The notes under the pieces are model-generated. The model saw only the letters and a list, made by a program, of their open reading frames with translations, had not been told where the DNA came from and ran no database searches. This document shows positions 1 through 8,923 of a DNA stretch of 64,000 nucleotides, piece by piece; the stretch's first letter is position 1; each line of letters opens with the position of its first letter. The position numbers were made by a program, and so were the translations under genes. Source of the DNA: Paraburkholderia sp. Tr-20389 (GTDB lineage: Bacteria > Pseudomonadota > Gammaproteobacteria > Burkholderiales > Burkholderiaceae); contig NZ_JAAGPD010000048.1 in the NCBI RefSeq assembly GCF_017104565.1, positions 1-64,000 on the forward strand, given 5' to 3'.

Positions 1-189
1 TACCTGCGCGGCATCGTCGCGACGCCGGACGGCCAGCGCGTGCTGAGCGCGCAAGCGTCGGCGCCTGCGCCCACGACGGGCGCCGCGCTCGAACTGGGCC
101 GCGAAGTGGCGAACCAACTCGAAGCGCAAGGCGCACTCGAGATCGTGCGCGCGCTCTCCACCGCGAGCGGCCCGGCCGCTTCCGCGTGA
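1..189 (+). CDS. hemC: Hydroxymethylbilane synthase, C-terminal end (partial)
   Basis: The window opens inside a reading frame whose last 62 residues (YLRGIVATPDGQRVLSAQ and onward) look like the C-terminal domain of porphobilinogen deaminase, which polymerises four porphobilinogens into hydroxymethylbilane. The cofactor-binding and catalytic parts lie before the window. The stop codon (187-189) overlaps the next start by one base (TGATG), so translation is probably coupled to the fused hemD-hemX gene that uses its product. The call rests partly on this context because only a short tail is visible. Confidence 0.8.
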   Translation, partial: YLRGIVATPDGQRVLSAQASAPAPTTGAALELGREVANQLEAQGALEIVRALSTASGPAASA

Positions 190-2249
190 TGGCGGCCGGC
201 TCGAACCCGACACCCGGTGCATTTCCGTCCCAGGACGGCGCAGGCTCGTCGCATCCGTCAGGCTCGCGCCTGACGGTGGTGCTGACGCGCCCGGCGGGGC
301 AGTCCGAGGCGCTCGCCAGGACACTGCACGAGGCCGGTGTCGCAACCGTCGAATTCCCGCTCATCGAGATCGCCGCAACCGACGACGCCGCTCCGCTGCG
401 CGCGGCGCTCGCGTCGCTCGAGAAGTACGCGCTCGTCGTGTTCGTGTCGCCGAACGCCGTCGACTACGCATTCGCGAACCACGACGCGATCTGGCCGCAT
501 GCGCTGCCAGTCGGCGTGGTCGGTCCGGGCAGCGTCGCGGCGCTCGCGAAGCACGGCGTCGAGGCGCCCGCGTATCAGGTGATCAGCCCCGGCGCTGACG
601 CCGACGACAACGGCGACGGCGCACGCTTCGACTCCGAGGCTTTGTATTCCGCGCTGGAAGCGTCGCTCGGCGACAACGCGTTCGAAGGCAAGCGCGTGCT
701 GATCGTGCGCGGCGACGGCGGGCGCGAATGGCTCGCCGAGCGTCTGCGCGAAGCGGGCGCCGAGGTCGAGACGGTCGCGGCCTACCGGCGTCTCGTGCCC
801 GAGCCGTCAATCGGCGCGTGGTCGCGCATTCACTCGCTGTTGTCGGACGAATCGACCGCGCCGCACGCCTGGCTCGTCACGAGTTCCGAAGGCGTGCGCA
901 ATCTCGCCGAACTCTCGCATGACCATCTGACGGCCAGCGAGCAGACGCATCTGAAGCGCGCGAGGTTCGTCGCGCCCCATCCGCGCATCGCGGAAACCGC
1001 GCGGGCATTGGGTTTTGATAGCATTACGGTGTCCGGTGCGGGCGATGAGCGCATTGCCCGCACGTTGTTGTCTCTCGCGACACCGTCCGAAGTTCAACCG
1101 GTCCAGTCCAACCCGGCACAAGAACGCATGTCTGATACCAACGCATCCACGACCCCCACGCCTAATCCCGCACCGCGGCCCGCCAGCACGCTGCCGCCGA
1201 ATCAACCCTTTACGCCCTACGAAATGCAGCAGCCCAAACGCAAAGGCAACGGGCTCGTCTGGGTGGTCATCGCGCTGGTGCTCGTCGTGGCGGTCGCGGG
1301 CGGCCTTGCGCTGAACCGCAGAATCATCAAGCTCGACCAGCAGTTGTCGCACCGGCAGCAGACCAACGATGCCCAGACGGCGGAGTTGCGCGTGAAGACG
1401 GATCAGGCCGTCTCGACCGTGCGCCAGGCCGACGCGCAGATCGCGCAGCTCGAAGGCAAGCTCGCCGATGCGCAGAACGCGCAGCAGGCGCTCCAGCAAC
1501 AGTACGCGGACCTCGCGCGCAACCGCGACGACTGGACGATGGCCGAAGTCGGCCAGATGCTGTCTGCTGCGAGCGAGCAACTGCAATTGACGGGCAATAC
1601 GCAGCTCGCGCTGTTCGCGCTGCAAAGCGCCGACACGCGGCTCGCCGCGTCGGACGGCGCGCAGGTGCTGGCCGTGCGCAAGGCGATCGCGCAGGACATC
1701 GACAAGCTGAAGTCCGCGCCGTCCACCGACCTGACGGGTCTCGCGATCAAGCTCGATAACGCCATCGAACAGATCGACCAGTTGCCGCTCTCCGGCGAGG
1801 CGCCGATTGCGCACGCTACGCCGCATGCATCCACGCCGAAGGACGTCGACCGCGTCGCGGCAGCGACAGGCGAGCCGAAGTGGAAAGTGTGGTGGAACCA
1901 GTTCGTCGCGGGTGTCGGCGAGCAGTTGACGAGCCTCGTGCAGGTGCGCCGCATCGATCACGCCGATGCGATGCTCGTCGCGCCCGATCAGGGTTATTTC
2001 GTGCGTGAGAATCTGAAGCTGCGTCTGCTGTCCGCGCGTCTTGCGCTGCTCGCGCGCAACCAGACGACGCTCAAGTCCGATCTGCACGCTGCGGACAACG
2101 CGCTTGAGCGGTACTTCGACGCGTCGTCGAAGAGCGTGCAGACCGAGCGCGACCTCGTCAAGCAGATCGACGAAGGCTCGGGCGCCGTCGACGTGCCGAA
2201 CCTGAATACGAGTCTGCAGGCCGTGCATCAATACCGGAACCGGGGTTAA
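189..2249 (+). CDS. hemD: Fused uroporphyrinogen-III synthase / HemX membrane protein
   Basis: A 686-residue fusion. Residues about 28-300 resemble uroporphyrinogen-III synthase (LTVVLTRPAGQSEALA near the start), which cyclises hydroxymethylbilane. After a Pro-rich linker come one membrane segment (about 355-376), a Gln-rich coiled coil, and a long periplasmic-type domain typical of HemX, whose function is unclear. The ATG at 189 was preferred over GTG at 186 because it gives a TGATG overlap with hemC. An in-frame ATG at 1128 begins MSDTNAST exactly where a free-standing HemX would start. HemD-HemX fusions are known in Burkholderia relatives and are often mis-annotated as methyltransferases; no SAM-binding methylase domain is evident. 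Confidence 0.9.
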   Translation: MAAGSNPTPGAFPSQDGAGSSHPSGSRLTVVLTRPAGQSEALARTLHEAGVATVEFPLIEIAATDDAAPLRAALASLEKYALVVFVSPNAVDYAFANHDAIWPHALPVGVVGPGSVAALAKHGVEAPAYQVISPGADADDNGDGARFDSEALYSALEASLGDNAFEGKRVLIVRGDGGREWLAERLREAGAEVETVAAYRRLVPEPSIGAWSRIHSLLSDESTAPHAWLVTSSEGVRNLAELSHDHLTASEQTHLKRARFVAPHPRIAETARALGFDSITVSGAGDERIARTLLSLATPSEVQPVQSNPAQERMSDTNASTTPTPNPAPRPASTLPPNQPFTPYEMQQPKRKGNGLVWVVIALVLVVAVAGGLALNRRIIKLDQQLSHRQQTNDAQTAELRVKTDQAVSTVRQADAQIAQLEGKLADAQNAQQALQQQYADLARNRDDWTMAEVGQMLSAASEQLQLTGNTQLALFALQSADTRLAASDGAQVLAVRKAIAQDIDKLKSAPSTDLTGLAIKLDNAIEQIDQLPLSGEAPIAHATPHASTPKDVDRVAAATGEPKWKVWWNQFVAGVGEQLTSLVQVRRIDHADAMLVAPDQGYFVRENLKLRLLSARLALLARNQTTLKSDLHAADNALERYFDASSKSVQTERDLVKQIDEGSGAVDVPNLNTSLQAVHQYRNRG

Positions 2250-2251
2250 TC

Positions 2252-3442
2252 ATGGCGCTGCGTGGACTTCTCTGGCTCGCATTCCTGTTCGCGATCGCCG
2301 TCGTGCTCGCGATCGTCGGGCGCTTCGACACGGGGCAGGTGCTGCTTGTCTATCCGCCGTATCGCGTGGATATTTCGCTGAACCTGTTCATCGTCGGCAT
2401 CATCGTCGTGTTTATCGTGATGTACGCGGTGCTGCGCATCGTGCGCAACATCTGGCGCATGCCGCAGCGCGTTGCCGCGTACCGTGCGCGCCAGCGAGTC
2501 GCGAAGGCGCATGCTGCCTTGCGCGACGCGATCGGCAATCTGTACGCGGGCCGTTTCTCGCGCGCCGAGAAGGCCGCGCGCGATTCGCTTGTCAATCCCG
2601 ATAACAAGGGTGCAGCGGGGCTGATTGCTGCGAACGCCGCGCACCGGATGCACGAGTACACACGTCGCGACGAATATCTCGCGCAGATCGATGCGGCCGA
2701 CTGGCAGGACGCACGTCTGATGGCGACCGCCGACATGCGTGCCGATGGTCGCGATGCCGACGGCGCGCTGCTCGCACTGACGGAAATGCAATCGCAGGGC
2801 GGCCGGCGCATTCACGCGCAGCAGATCGCGCTGCGTGCGCAGCAGCAGTTGAAGAACTGGGGCGAGGTGCTGAAGCTCGTGAAGACGCTGGAAAAGCGCG
2901 AGGCGATTCATCCGGCTGTGGCTGTGCGGCTGCGTCAGCTGGCGGCCGAAAACCTGCTGCGCGACCGCCGTCACAATGCCGACGCGCTGCTCGAACTGTG
3001 GCACTCGTTGACGCCGACCGAGCGGCATTCGCCGCGTCTCGCAGATCTGGCGGCGGAACTGCTGGTTGCGCTGAATCGACCGCAGGAGGCGCGCAAGATC
3101 GTCGAGGAAGCGCTTGCGCAGAACTGGGACGCGCGGCTGTTGCGGCGTTATCCGGATACGACGGGCGGCGATGCGTTGCCGTTGATCCAGAAGGCGGAAG
3201 CATGGCGGAAGGAGCGTCCCGAGGACGCTGATTTGTTGTTCGCGTTAGGGCGGTTGTGTTTGCATCAGCAGTTGTGGGGGAAGGCTCAGTCGTTCCTTGA
3301 GCAGGCGCTCAAGCTTGCCGATAACGAGACGCTGAAGATTCGGTCGCATAGGGCGTTGGCGCGGCTGCATGAGCAGCTCGGGGATGGGGGTAAGGCTAGC
3401 GCGCATTATCGCGAGAGTGCTTTGGCGATGAATATCGTCTAA
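2252..3442 (+). CDS. hemY: HemY-type heme-biosynthesis-associated TPR membrane protein
   Basis: A 396-residue protein starting two bases after the hemD-hemX stop, so it belongs to the same operon. It has two N-terminal membrane segments (about residues 5-21 and 43-63) followed by a helical region rich in Ala, Leu and Arg that looks like tetratricopeptide repeats; the final repeat (FALGRLCLHQQLWGKAQSFL) is clear. This is the proteobacterial HemY of unknown biochemical role found after hemX, not the Gram-positive protoporphyrinogen oxidase of the same name. It probably organises tetrapyrrole enzymes at the inner membrane; that role is inferred. Confidence 0.9.
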   Translation: MALRGLLWLAFLFAIAVVLAIVGRFDTGQVLLVYPPYRVDISLNLFIVGIIVVFIVMYAVLRIVRNIWRMPQRVAAYRARQRVAKAHAALRDAIGNLYAGRFSRAEKAARDSLVNPDNKGAAGLIAANAAHRMHEYTRRDEYLAQIDAADWQDARLMATADMRADGRDADGALLALTEMQSQGGRRIHAQQIALRAQQQLKNWGEVLKLVKTLEKREAIHPAVAVRLRQLAAENLLRDRRHNADALLELWHSLTPTERHSPRLADLAAELLVALNRPQEARKIVEEALAQNWDARLLRRYPDTTGGDALPLIQKAEAWRKERPEDADLLFALGRLCLHQQLWGKAQSFLEQALKLADNETLKIRSHRALARLHEQLGDGGKASAHYRESALAMNIV

Positions 3443-3565
3443 GTGGGTTTTATTCGTCTGCGACGCAGTCGCTATTCTGGTTTTTTTGCTGGTGAGCGTC
3501 TTTGTGTTGGTGGCGTCCGCGCTTTGGTGGTGGTAGTTCATGCGTTGCCCCTGTGCGGGGCGGCA

Positions 3566-3599
3566 CCTACTTTTCTTTGCCGCGGCAAAGAAAAGTAGG
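3566..3599. repeat. 34-bp perfect palindrome at the outer end of the left arm
   Basis: The 17-bp stem begins CCTACTTTTCTTTGCCG and is followed directly by its exact complement. It would form a hairpin in either strand's RNA and may terminate hemY transcription, although no downstream T-run follows. Confidence 0.85.
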
Positions 3600-4071
3600 C
3601 AAAAGAAAGCCGCTCACACCGCTAGCTTTTGTACTTGCCTGCGGGCCCCCAACCGGTCCCGCACTCCACACGGCAACACTTTGTTTTGTGCACGTTGCCA
3701 GCGCCTCGAACAGGCGCATCACCCACTCCAATCACCCGCAGCCAGCCAGCGGCAGCGACCCGTCCGCGCCGCCCAGGTGGCAAACTGTGTGTAGGTTGTC
3801 GCGCCGTATGCGTTGGCGATACTACGACACCGATCCCGCTTTTCAGTCCGGAGTGGTGCCCTTCCGTCGCGATGGCCTACACACCGTTTGCCACCTGGGC
3901 GGCGGTAGACGTCTGGTAACGCAGTCGGCGACGCGGGAGTGTGAAGCGGGTGATGCGTGCAGATAGCCGCTGGCAACGGGCGCAAACAAGTGGGTTGCCG
4001 CGTGAAGCGTAAGAACCGTCGGGGGCCCGCAGGCAAAAACAAGGACTGGCGGTGTTAGCCCGCTTTCTTTG

Positions 4072-4103
4072 CTTACTTTCTTTGCGGCGGCAAAGAAAGT
4101 AAG
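4072..4103. repeat. Hairpin at the outer end of the right arm
   Basis: A 14-bp stem (CTTACTTTCTTTGC and its complement) with a GGCG loop, the counterpart of the left-arm palindrome. It lies beyond the 3' end of the minus-strand MFS gene. Confidence 0.8.
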
Positions 4104-4229
4104 TGCCGCCCCGCACAGGGGCAACACCAGCGAACCAGAGACACAACGCGGATGCCAGCGAACAAACAAAAAGGCAAACCGCGAAGCAGCACTAAAACCC
4201 CAAAAACCACCCGCGCCGCGCAGGCGCAC

Positions 4230-5549
4230 CTACCGATTCACTAGCCGAGCAGGCACACAAACAGCCAGCAATCCGCCGAGGATCATAAACCCGGCCAGCA
4301 TATACATACCGGCGGCATTGGCGGAGGTTGCCTGCTTCAGCCAGCCCACGGCATACGGGCTAAGAAACCCCGCCAGATTCCCGATCGAGTTGATCAAGGC
4401 AATCCCGGCGGCCGCACCCGTGCCGGCCAGAAACGACGTAGGCAAACTCCAAAAAAGCGGCAACGTCGTGAGAATCCCCATCGTCGCAAGCGTGAGGCCT
4501 GCCATCGCCAGCGTCGTATCCTTCGCCCAGATAACGGAAAGCACAAGACCCAGCGCTCCCACGAAGCCCGGCACCGCAACGTGCCAGCGCCGCTCCCGAG
4601 TGCGGTCCGCGCTGCGCGCGACGAGCACCATCGCGATCACCGCGGCCGCGAATGGAATCGCGGACAGCAGGCCGATCATGAACGCATCGGTGACGCCCGT
4701 CGACTTGATGATCGTCGGCAGCCAGAAGCTCACGCCGTACAGTCCCATCACGAACGAAAAGTAAATCAGGCTCATCATCAGCACGCGCGGGCTCAGCATC
4801 ACCTTGCCAATCGCGTGATCTTCCTTCGTCGCATCTTCAGCGGCGATGTTGCGTTCGAGCAGTTCGCGCTCTTCCTTCGTGAGCCACTTCGCCTTCGAGA
4901 TGCGGTCGTCGAGCACGATGAACACCAGAATGCCGACGATCACGGAAGGCACGCCTTCGAGCAGGAACAGCCACTGCCAGCCATGCCAGCCGTTCGCGCC
5001 GTCGAACGACTTCAGGATATAGCCCGAGATCGGTCCTCCCACCACGCCGGAAATCGCGATTGCCGTCATGAACCACGTCGTCATGCGGCCGCGCCGCTGC
5101 GCCGGATACCAGTACGTCAGATAGAGAATGATGCCGGGAAAGAAGCCCGCTTCGGCCAGGCCGAGCAGAAAGCGCATCACGTAGAACATGGTCGGCGTGG
5201 TGACGAACATCGTCAGCATCGAGACGATCCCCCACGTCACCATGATCCGCGCAATCCAGACCCGCGCGCCGACACGATGCAGAATGATGTTGCTCGGCAC
5301 CTCGAAGATGAAATAGCCGATGAAGAAAATCCCCGCGCCAAAGCCATAGACGGCATCGGATAGCCCCAAGTCAGTGCTCATGCCGAGCTTCGCGAAGCCG
5401 ACATTCACGCGGTCCAGATACGCGACGACATAGCTGAGCATCAGAAGTGGCGTCAGACGCCAGGCGACCTTTCTGTATGTCGCCTCTTCGAAGGTGGAAG
5501 GCGGCGCCCCTGCGCCGGGATGGTGGAGCGGATTCGCAGGACTGGACAC
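4230..5549 (-). CDS. MFS transporter, anion:cation symporter (ACS) type
   Basis: A 439-residue polytopic inner-membrane protein with about 12 hydrophobic segments. The N-terminal YLDRVNVGFAKLGM stretch and the VMRFLLGLAEAGFFPGII stretch are typical of the ACS family, which imports organic acids such as phthalate, tartrate or 4-hydroxyphenylacetate. The exact substrate cannot be read from sequence. It lies 230 bp downstream of a short-chain dehydrogenase and an aldehyde dehydrogenase on the same strand, so it probably imports the compound they oxidise. Confidence 0.85.
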   Translation of the reverse strand: MSSPANPLHHPGAGAPPSTFEEATYRKVAWRLTPLLMLSYVVAYLDRVNVGFAKLGMSTDLGLSDAVYGFGAGIFFIGYFIFEVPSNIILHRVGARVWIARIMVTWGIVSMLTMFVTTPTMFYVMRFLLGLAEAGFFPGIILYLTYWYPAQRRGRMTTWFMTAIAISGVVGGPISGYILKSFDGANGWHGWQWLFLLEGVPSVIVGILVFIVLDDRISKAKWLTKEERELLERNIAAEDATKEDHAIGKVMLSPRVLMMSLIYFSFVMGLYGVSFWLPTIIKSTGVTDAFMIGLLSAIPFAAAVIAMVLVARSADRTRERRWHVAVPGFVGALGLVLSVIWAKDTTLAMAGLTLATMGILTTLPLFWSLPTSFLAGTGAAAGIALINSIGNLAGFLSPYAVGWLKQATSANAAGMYMLAGFMILGGLLAVCVPARLVNR

Positions 5550-5779
5550 GCTTGTCTCCTATCGACCAGCGTCGGCGCGCGAGCGCTTCAGGCTGATCCT
5601 ATGTGAAGCTCATTTTTGTGGAAATGTCGTACCGCCGTTCGCGATTCTAAACTTTCAACGCACGCTGAAAAGCCGCCCGGCGTCAGTGAAAACACCGAGA
5701 TTTCAACGATTAACGCGTGTTTTGACAGGCGGCGCGCGCCAAATATCACGGCGCGCCGCATGCTCGGCTGCTTGCCCGG

Positions 5780-6538
5780 TTATACGCAACGTCCGCCGTC
5801 CACTTCGAGACACACGCCCGTGATGAACTCCGCTTCGTCGGACGCGAGATACAGCGCGGCATTCGCGATGTCCTGCGGTGTCGAGAAACGGCCCAGCGGA
5901 ATGCCCGCCAGAAACTTCTGGCGGTTCTCGGGCGTGTCTTCGACGCCCATGAACTCGGTCAACAGCCCGGTCTCGCCGATTACGGGATTGACGCAATTCA
6001 CGCGGATGCGGTCCGGCCCGAGTTCGACGGCGAGCGCCTTGCTCGCGACGATCACCGCGCCCTTGCTGCCGTTGTACCAGACGAGGCCGGGCCGCGGCCG
6101 CACGCCCGCCGTCGACGCGATATTGACGAACACGCCGCCGCCTTGCTCGCGGAAGTACGGCACGAATTCGTGCACGCTCCAGTAGATGCTCTTCACGTTG
6201 ACGGCATACACGCGGTCGAATTCGGCCTCCGTGACGTCGAGCACCGGCTTGTTGCGATGCGTGGTGCCAGCGTTGTTCACCACGATCTGCACGCTGCCGA
6301 AGTCTTCGATCGCGGCGATACGCAGCGCGTGCCAGTCGTCCGCACGCGTCACGTCGCCCGCGACCGCGATGGCCTTGCCGCCCGCCAGCGCGATCTCGCT
6401 CGCGACGCGTTCGGCCGCCGCCCCGTTCAGATCGTTGACGACGACGTTCGCGCCTTCGCGCGCATAAGTCTTCGCGATGCCTTCGCCGAAGCCCGAGCCG
6501 CCGCCCGTGACGATGGCCGTTTTGCCCGTCAACCGCAT
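5780..6538 (-). CDS. SDR family oxidoreductase
   Basis: A 252-residue classical short-chain dehydrogenase. It shows the nucleotide-binding TGGGSGFG (residues 11-18), NNAG (88-91), a serine near 142, and the catalytic YNGSK (Tyr155, Lys159), so a complete active site is present. Asp36 after the second strand (VVVND) suggests NAD(H) preference. The product probably oxidises an alcohol to a ketone or aldehyde, or the reverse. It begins 66 bp after the aldehyde dehydrogenase stop on the same strand, so the two are likely co-transcribed. The substrate is unknown. Confidence 0.85.
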   Translation of the reverse strand: MRLTGKTAIVTGGGSGFGEGIAKTYAREGANVVVNDLNGAAAERVASEIALAGGKAIAVAGDVTRADDWHALRIAAIEDFGSVQIVVNNAGTTHRNKPVLDVTEAEFDRVYAVNVKSIYWSVHEFVPYFREQGGGVFVNIASTAGVRPRPGLVWYNGSKGAVIVASKALAVELGPDRIRVNCVNPVIGETGLLTEFMGVEDTPENRQKFLAGIPLGRFSTPQDIANAALYLASDEAEFITGVCLEVDGGRCV

Positions 6539-6604
6539 GATGTCTCCTTGTCTTTAGCGTTGTGCGTTCCGGCAGGCGCCGGAGCCGTTCGAGATCGTAG
6601 TGCG

Positions 6605-8044
6605 TCAGCCGTGCCGGATCGCGACGGTCTTCAGCACCGTGAAACCGTATAGCGCTTCGAAGCCTTTCTCGCGCCCGTGGCCGGAATGCTTGACGCCGCC
6701 GAACGGCAATTCGACACCGCCGCCCGCGCCATAGTTGTTGATGAACACCTGGCCGGAGCGCACGCGGCGCGCAATGCGCATCTGCCGGGCGCCATCGCGT
6801 GTCCAGATGCCCGCAACGAGTCCATATGCGGTGCCGTTGGCGAGCGCGAGTGCCTCGTCTTCGTCGGCGAAAGGCAGCGCGGCGAGCACGGGGCCGAATA
6901 CTTCTTCCAGCGCGAGGCGGTGGGTGGGCGGCACGTCGCGCAGCAAGGTGGGTGCCTGATAGAAGCCGGCTTCGGGCGCTTCCGCGATCACTTCGCCGTG
7001 GGCCGCCATCGCAATGCCGTCATGCTGCGCGTCGGAGAGAAAATCCCACACGCGGCGCTGCTGCTTCGCGCTGATCAGCGGTCCGCAGTCGAGATCGGCA
7101 TGAGCCGGCCCGACGCGCAGCGCATTGAACGCGGTGGTGAGGCGTTCGAGCAGCGGTTCGTAGATGCCGCGCTCGATCAGCACGCGACTGCCCGCCGAGC
7201 AGGTCTGCCCGGCGTTTTGCACGATCGCGTTGACAAGCGTGGGCAGCGCGGCGTCGAGGTCGGCATCCGCGAAGACGATTTGCGGCGATTTGCCGCCCAG
7301 TTCGAGCGTGACGGGCACGTGGTTCTCGGCGGCCATCTGCGTGACGAGCTTGCCCGTGTCGGGCGAGCCGGTGAACGAGATGTGATCGATGCCCGCATGG
7401 CGCGCGAGCGCGGCGCCTGCTTCGTGTCCGTAGCCCGTGACGACGTTGAGCGCGCCGGCGGGCAGGCCCGCTTCGGCGGCGAGTTCCGCGACGCGCAGTA
7501 CCGACAGGCAGGCGTCTTCGGCGGGCTTCACGACGCACGCGTTGCCCGTCGCGAGCGCCGCGCCGACGCTGCGCCCGAAAATCTGCATCGGGTAGTTCCA
7601 CGGCACGATGTGCCCCGTGACGCCATGCGGCTCGCGGATCGTGAAGACGGTGTAGCCGTTCTGATAGGGCAACGTTTCGCCGTGGAGTTTGTCGGCGGCG
7701 CCTGCGTAGAACTCGAAATAGCGGGCGAGGGCGGCGGCGTCGCCGCGTGCCTGCTTGAGCGGCTTGCCGGTGTCGCGTGCTTCGAGCTGCGCCAGTTCTT
7801 CGTGGCACGCTGCGACGAGCATCGACAGCCGGTACAACAGGCGCCCGCGTTCGGCGGCGCTCACGGCGCCCCATGCGCCTTCATAGGCGCGGCGCGCGCA
7901 CTGAACGGCGTGATCGATGTCGGCGGCCGTGCCGCGTGCGAGTGCGGCGAACGGCTGGCCGTCGGAAGGATCGATTACGGGGATGGTTTCCCCGCCCGAC
8001 GACGGGGTCCATTCACCGCCGATGAAATGTTTCGCTTCTTCCAC
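6605..8044 (-). CDS. NAD(P)-dependent aldehyde dehydrogenase
   Basis: A 479-residue member of the aldehyde dehydrogenase superfamily with all key residues: Asn150 (VPWNYP), Lys173 (VVKPAE), general base Glu248 (TLELGGKSP) and nucleophile Cys282 (NAGQTCSAGS). It oxidises an aldehyde to a carboxylic acid. The family resemblance (betaine-aldehyde or aryl-aldehyde type) does not fix the substrate. It is the first gene of a probable minus-strand operon with an SDR enzyme and an ACS-type permease. It is divergent from ppa, with about 290 bp between the starts. Confidence 0.88.
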   Translation of the reverse strand: MEEAKHFIGGEWTPSSGGETIPVIDPSDGQPFAALARGTAADIDHAVQCARRAYEGAWGAVSAAERGRLLYRLSMLVAACHEELAQLEARDTGKPLKQARGDAAALARYFEFYAGAADKLHGETLPYQNGYTVFTIREPHGVTGHIVPWNYPMQIFGRSVGAALATGNACVVKPAEDACLSVLRVAELAAEAGLPAGALNVVTGYGHEAGAALARHAGIDHISFTGSPDTGKLVTQMAAENHVPVTLELGGKSPQIVFADADLDAALPTLVNAIVQNAGQTCSAGSRVLIERGIYEPLLERLTTAFNALRVGPAHADLDCGPLISAKQQRRVWDFLSDAQHDGIAMAAHGEVIAEAPEAGFYQAPTLLRDVPPTHRLALEEVFGPVLAALPFADEDEALALANGTAYGLVAGIWTRDGARQMRIARRVRSGQVFINNYGAGGGVELPFGGVKHSGHGREKGFEALYGFTVLKTVAIRHG

Positions 8045-8208
8045 ACATGCTCCTTGCCTTGTTGGGCGACAAATCGGACATCGAACCGGACAACGAAAAG
8101 GACAGGTGACGGCGTGTACGTTGCGCTCGCTTCGTCGCAGCGCGGCGGCCAGCCGTGTGAAAAGATTATCGCGCCGTTCGCCACGCGGGTGTCATCGGCC
8201 GATTGGCT

Positions 8209-8214
8209 ATAATG
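8209..8214 (+). promoter_or_regulatory. Probable -10 box upstream of ppa
   Basis: A perfect TATAAT lies 121 bp upstream of the ppa start. No convincing -35 hexamer is seen at 16-18 bp, so only the -10 element is claimed. Confidence 0.4.
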
Positions 8215-8334
8215 GCGCATTCCGCAGTGCACGCAGTATCCGCGCAGTGTCCGGTCTGCGGCGCCGCGTCCCGTATCGGTGGCGCAGCGCGCGCCGCGCG
8301 CCATGTTCCCATTTCATCCTGATCAGAGAGCGCC

Positions 8335-8862
8335 ATGAGCTTCAATCACGTTCCCGCTGGTAAAGACCTTCCGCAAGACTTCAACGTCATCATCGAGATT
8401 CCGGCGCAAAGCGACCCGGTGAAGTACGAGGCCGACAAGGATCTGGGCCTGCTCGTCGTCGATCGCTTCATCGGCACGGGCATGCGCTATCCCGCCAACT
8501 ACGGCTTCATTCCGCAGACGCTGTCGGGCGACGGCGACCCCGTCGACGTGCTCGTGATCACGCCGTTCCCGCTGCTGGCCGGCTCGGTGGTGCGCGCACG
8601 CGCGCTGGGCATGCTGCAGATGACGGACGAGTCGGGCGTCGACGCGAAGCTGATCGCCGTGCCGCACGACAAGATCTGCCCGATGACGGCGGATCTGAAG
8701 TCGGTCGACGACGTGCCGCAATACCTGAAGGATCAGATCAAGCACTTCTTCGAGCAATACAAGGCGCTCGAAAAGGGCAAATGGGTGAAGGTTGAAGGCT
8801 GGGCGGGCATCGACGCCGCGCACAAGGAAATCACGGACGGCGTCGCGAACTACAAGAAGTAA
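8335..8862 (+). CDS. ppa: Inorganic pyrophosphatase
   Basis: A 175-residue soluble family I pyrophosphatase, the normal bacterial length. The signature [10 protein letters not shown] carries the metal-binding aspartates, and the [11 protein letters not shown] segment is characteristic. It hydrolyses the pyrophosphate released by nucleic-acid and aminoacyl-tRNA synthesis. It is a stand-alone gene ending in a strong terminator. Confidence 0.97.
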   Translation: MSFNHVPAGKDLPQDFNVIIEIPAQSDPVKYEADKDLGLLVVDRFIGTGMRYPANYGFIPQTLSGDGDPVDVLVITPFPLLAGSVVRARALGMLQMTDESGVDAKLIAVPHDKICPMTADLKSVDDVPQYLKDQIKHFFEQYKALEKGKWVKVEGWAGIDAAHKEITDGVANYKK

Positions 8863-8891
8863 TCGGTTCGCTCACGCTTCGTTGCTGACAG

Positions 8892-8920
8892 GACGCTCCT
8901 TCGGGAGCGTCTTTGTTTTT
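8892..8920 (+). terminator. Rho-independent terminator of ppa
   Basis: An 8-bp stem (GACGCTCC / GGAGCGTC) with a TTCG tetraloop is followed by TTTGTTTTT, 30 bp after the ppa stop. Confidence 0.9.
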
Positions 8921-8923
8921 GGA

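Larger units (their letters stand above)
3544..4125. repeat. Large imperfect inverted repeat, two arms of about 252 bp
   Basis: Left arm 3544-3795 and right arm 3874-4125 are clearly similar reverse complements, separated by about 78 bp. Both outer ends begin GTTGCCCCTGTGCGGGGCGG and run into a hairpin; both inner ends carry a CCCAGGTGGCAAAC motif followed by a TGTGTAGG motif. The arms are diverged rather than identical, so the pair is old or formed by two independently drifting copies. The interval 3443-4229 otherwise contains no credible gene: the open frames here run through the repeat and are mirrored in both arms. It looks like a dispersed palindromic intergenic family of this bacterial group, which is an inference. 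Confidence 0.85.

Noticed and set aside
3502-4229. Several open frames of 80-150 codons inside the large inverted repeat
   Set aside because: They recur as mirror images in both arms and follow the repeat rather than a codon pattern; treated as non-coding.
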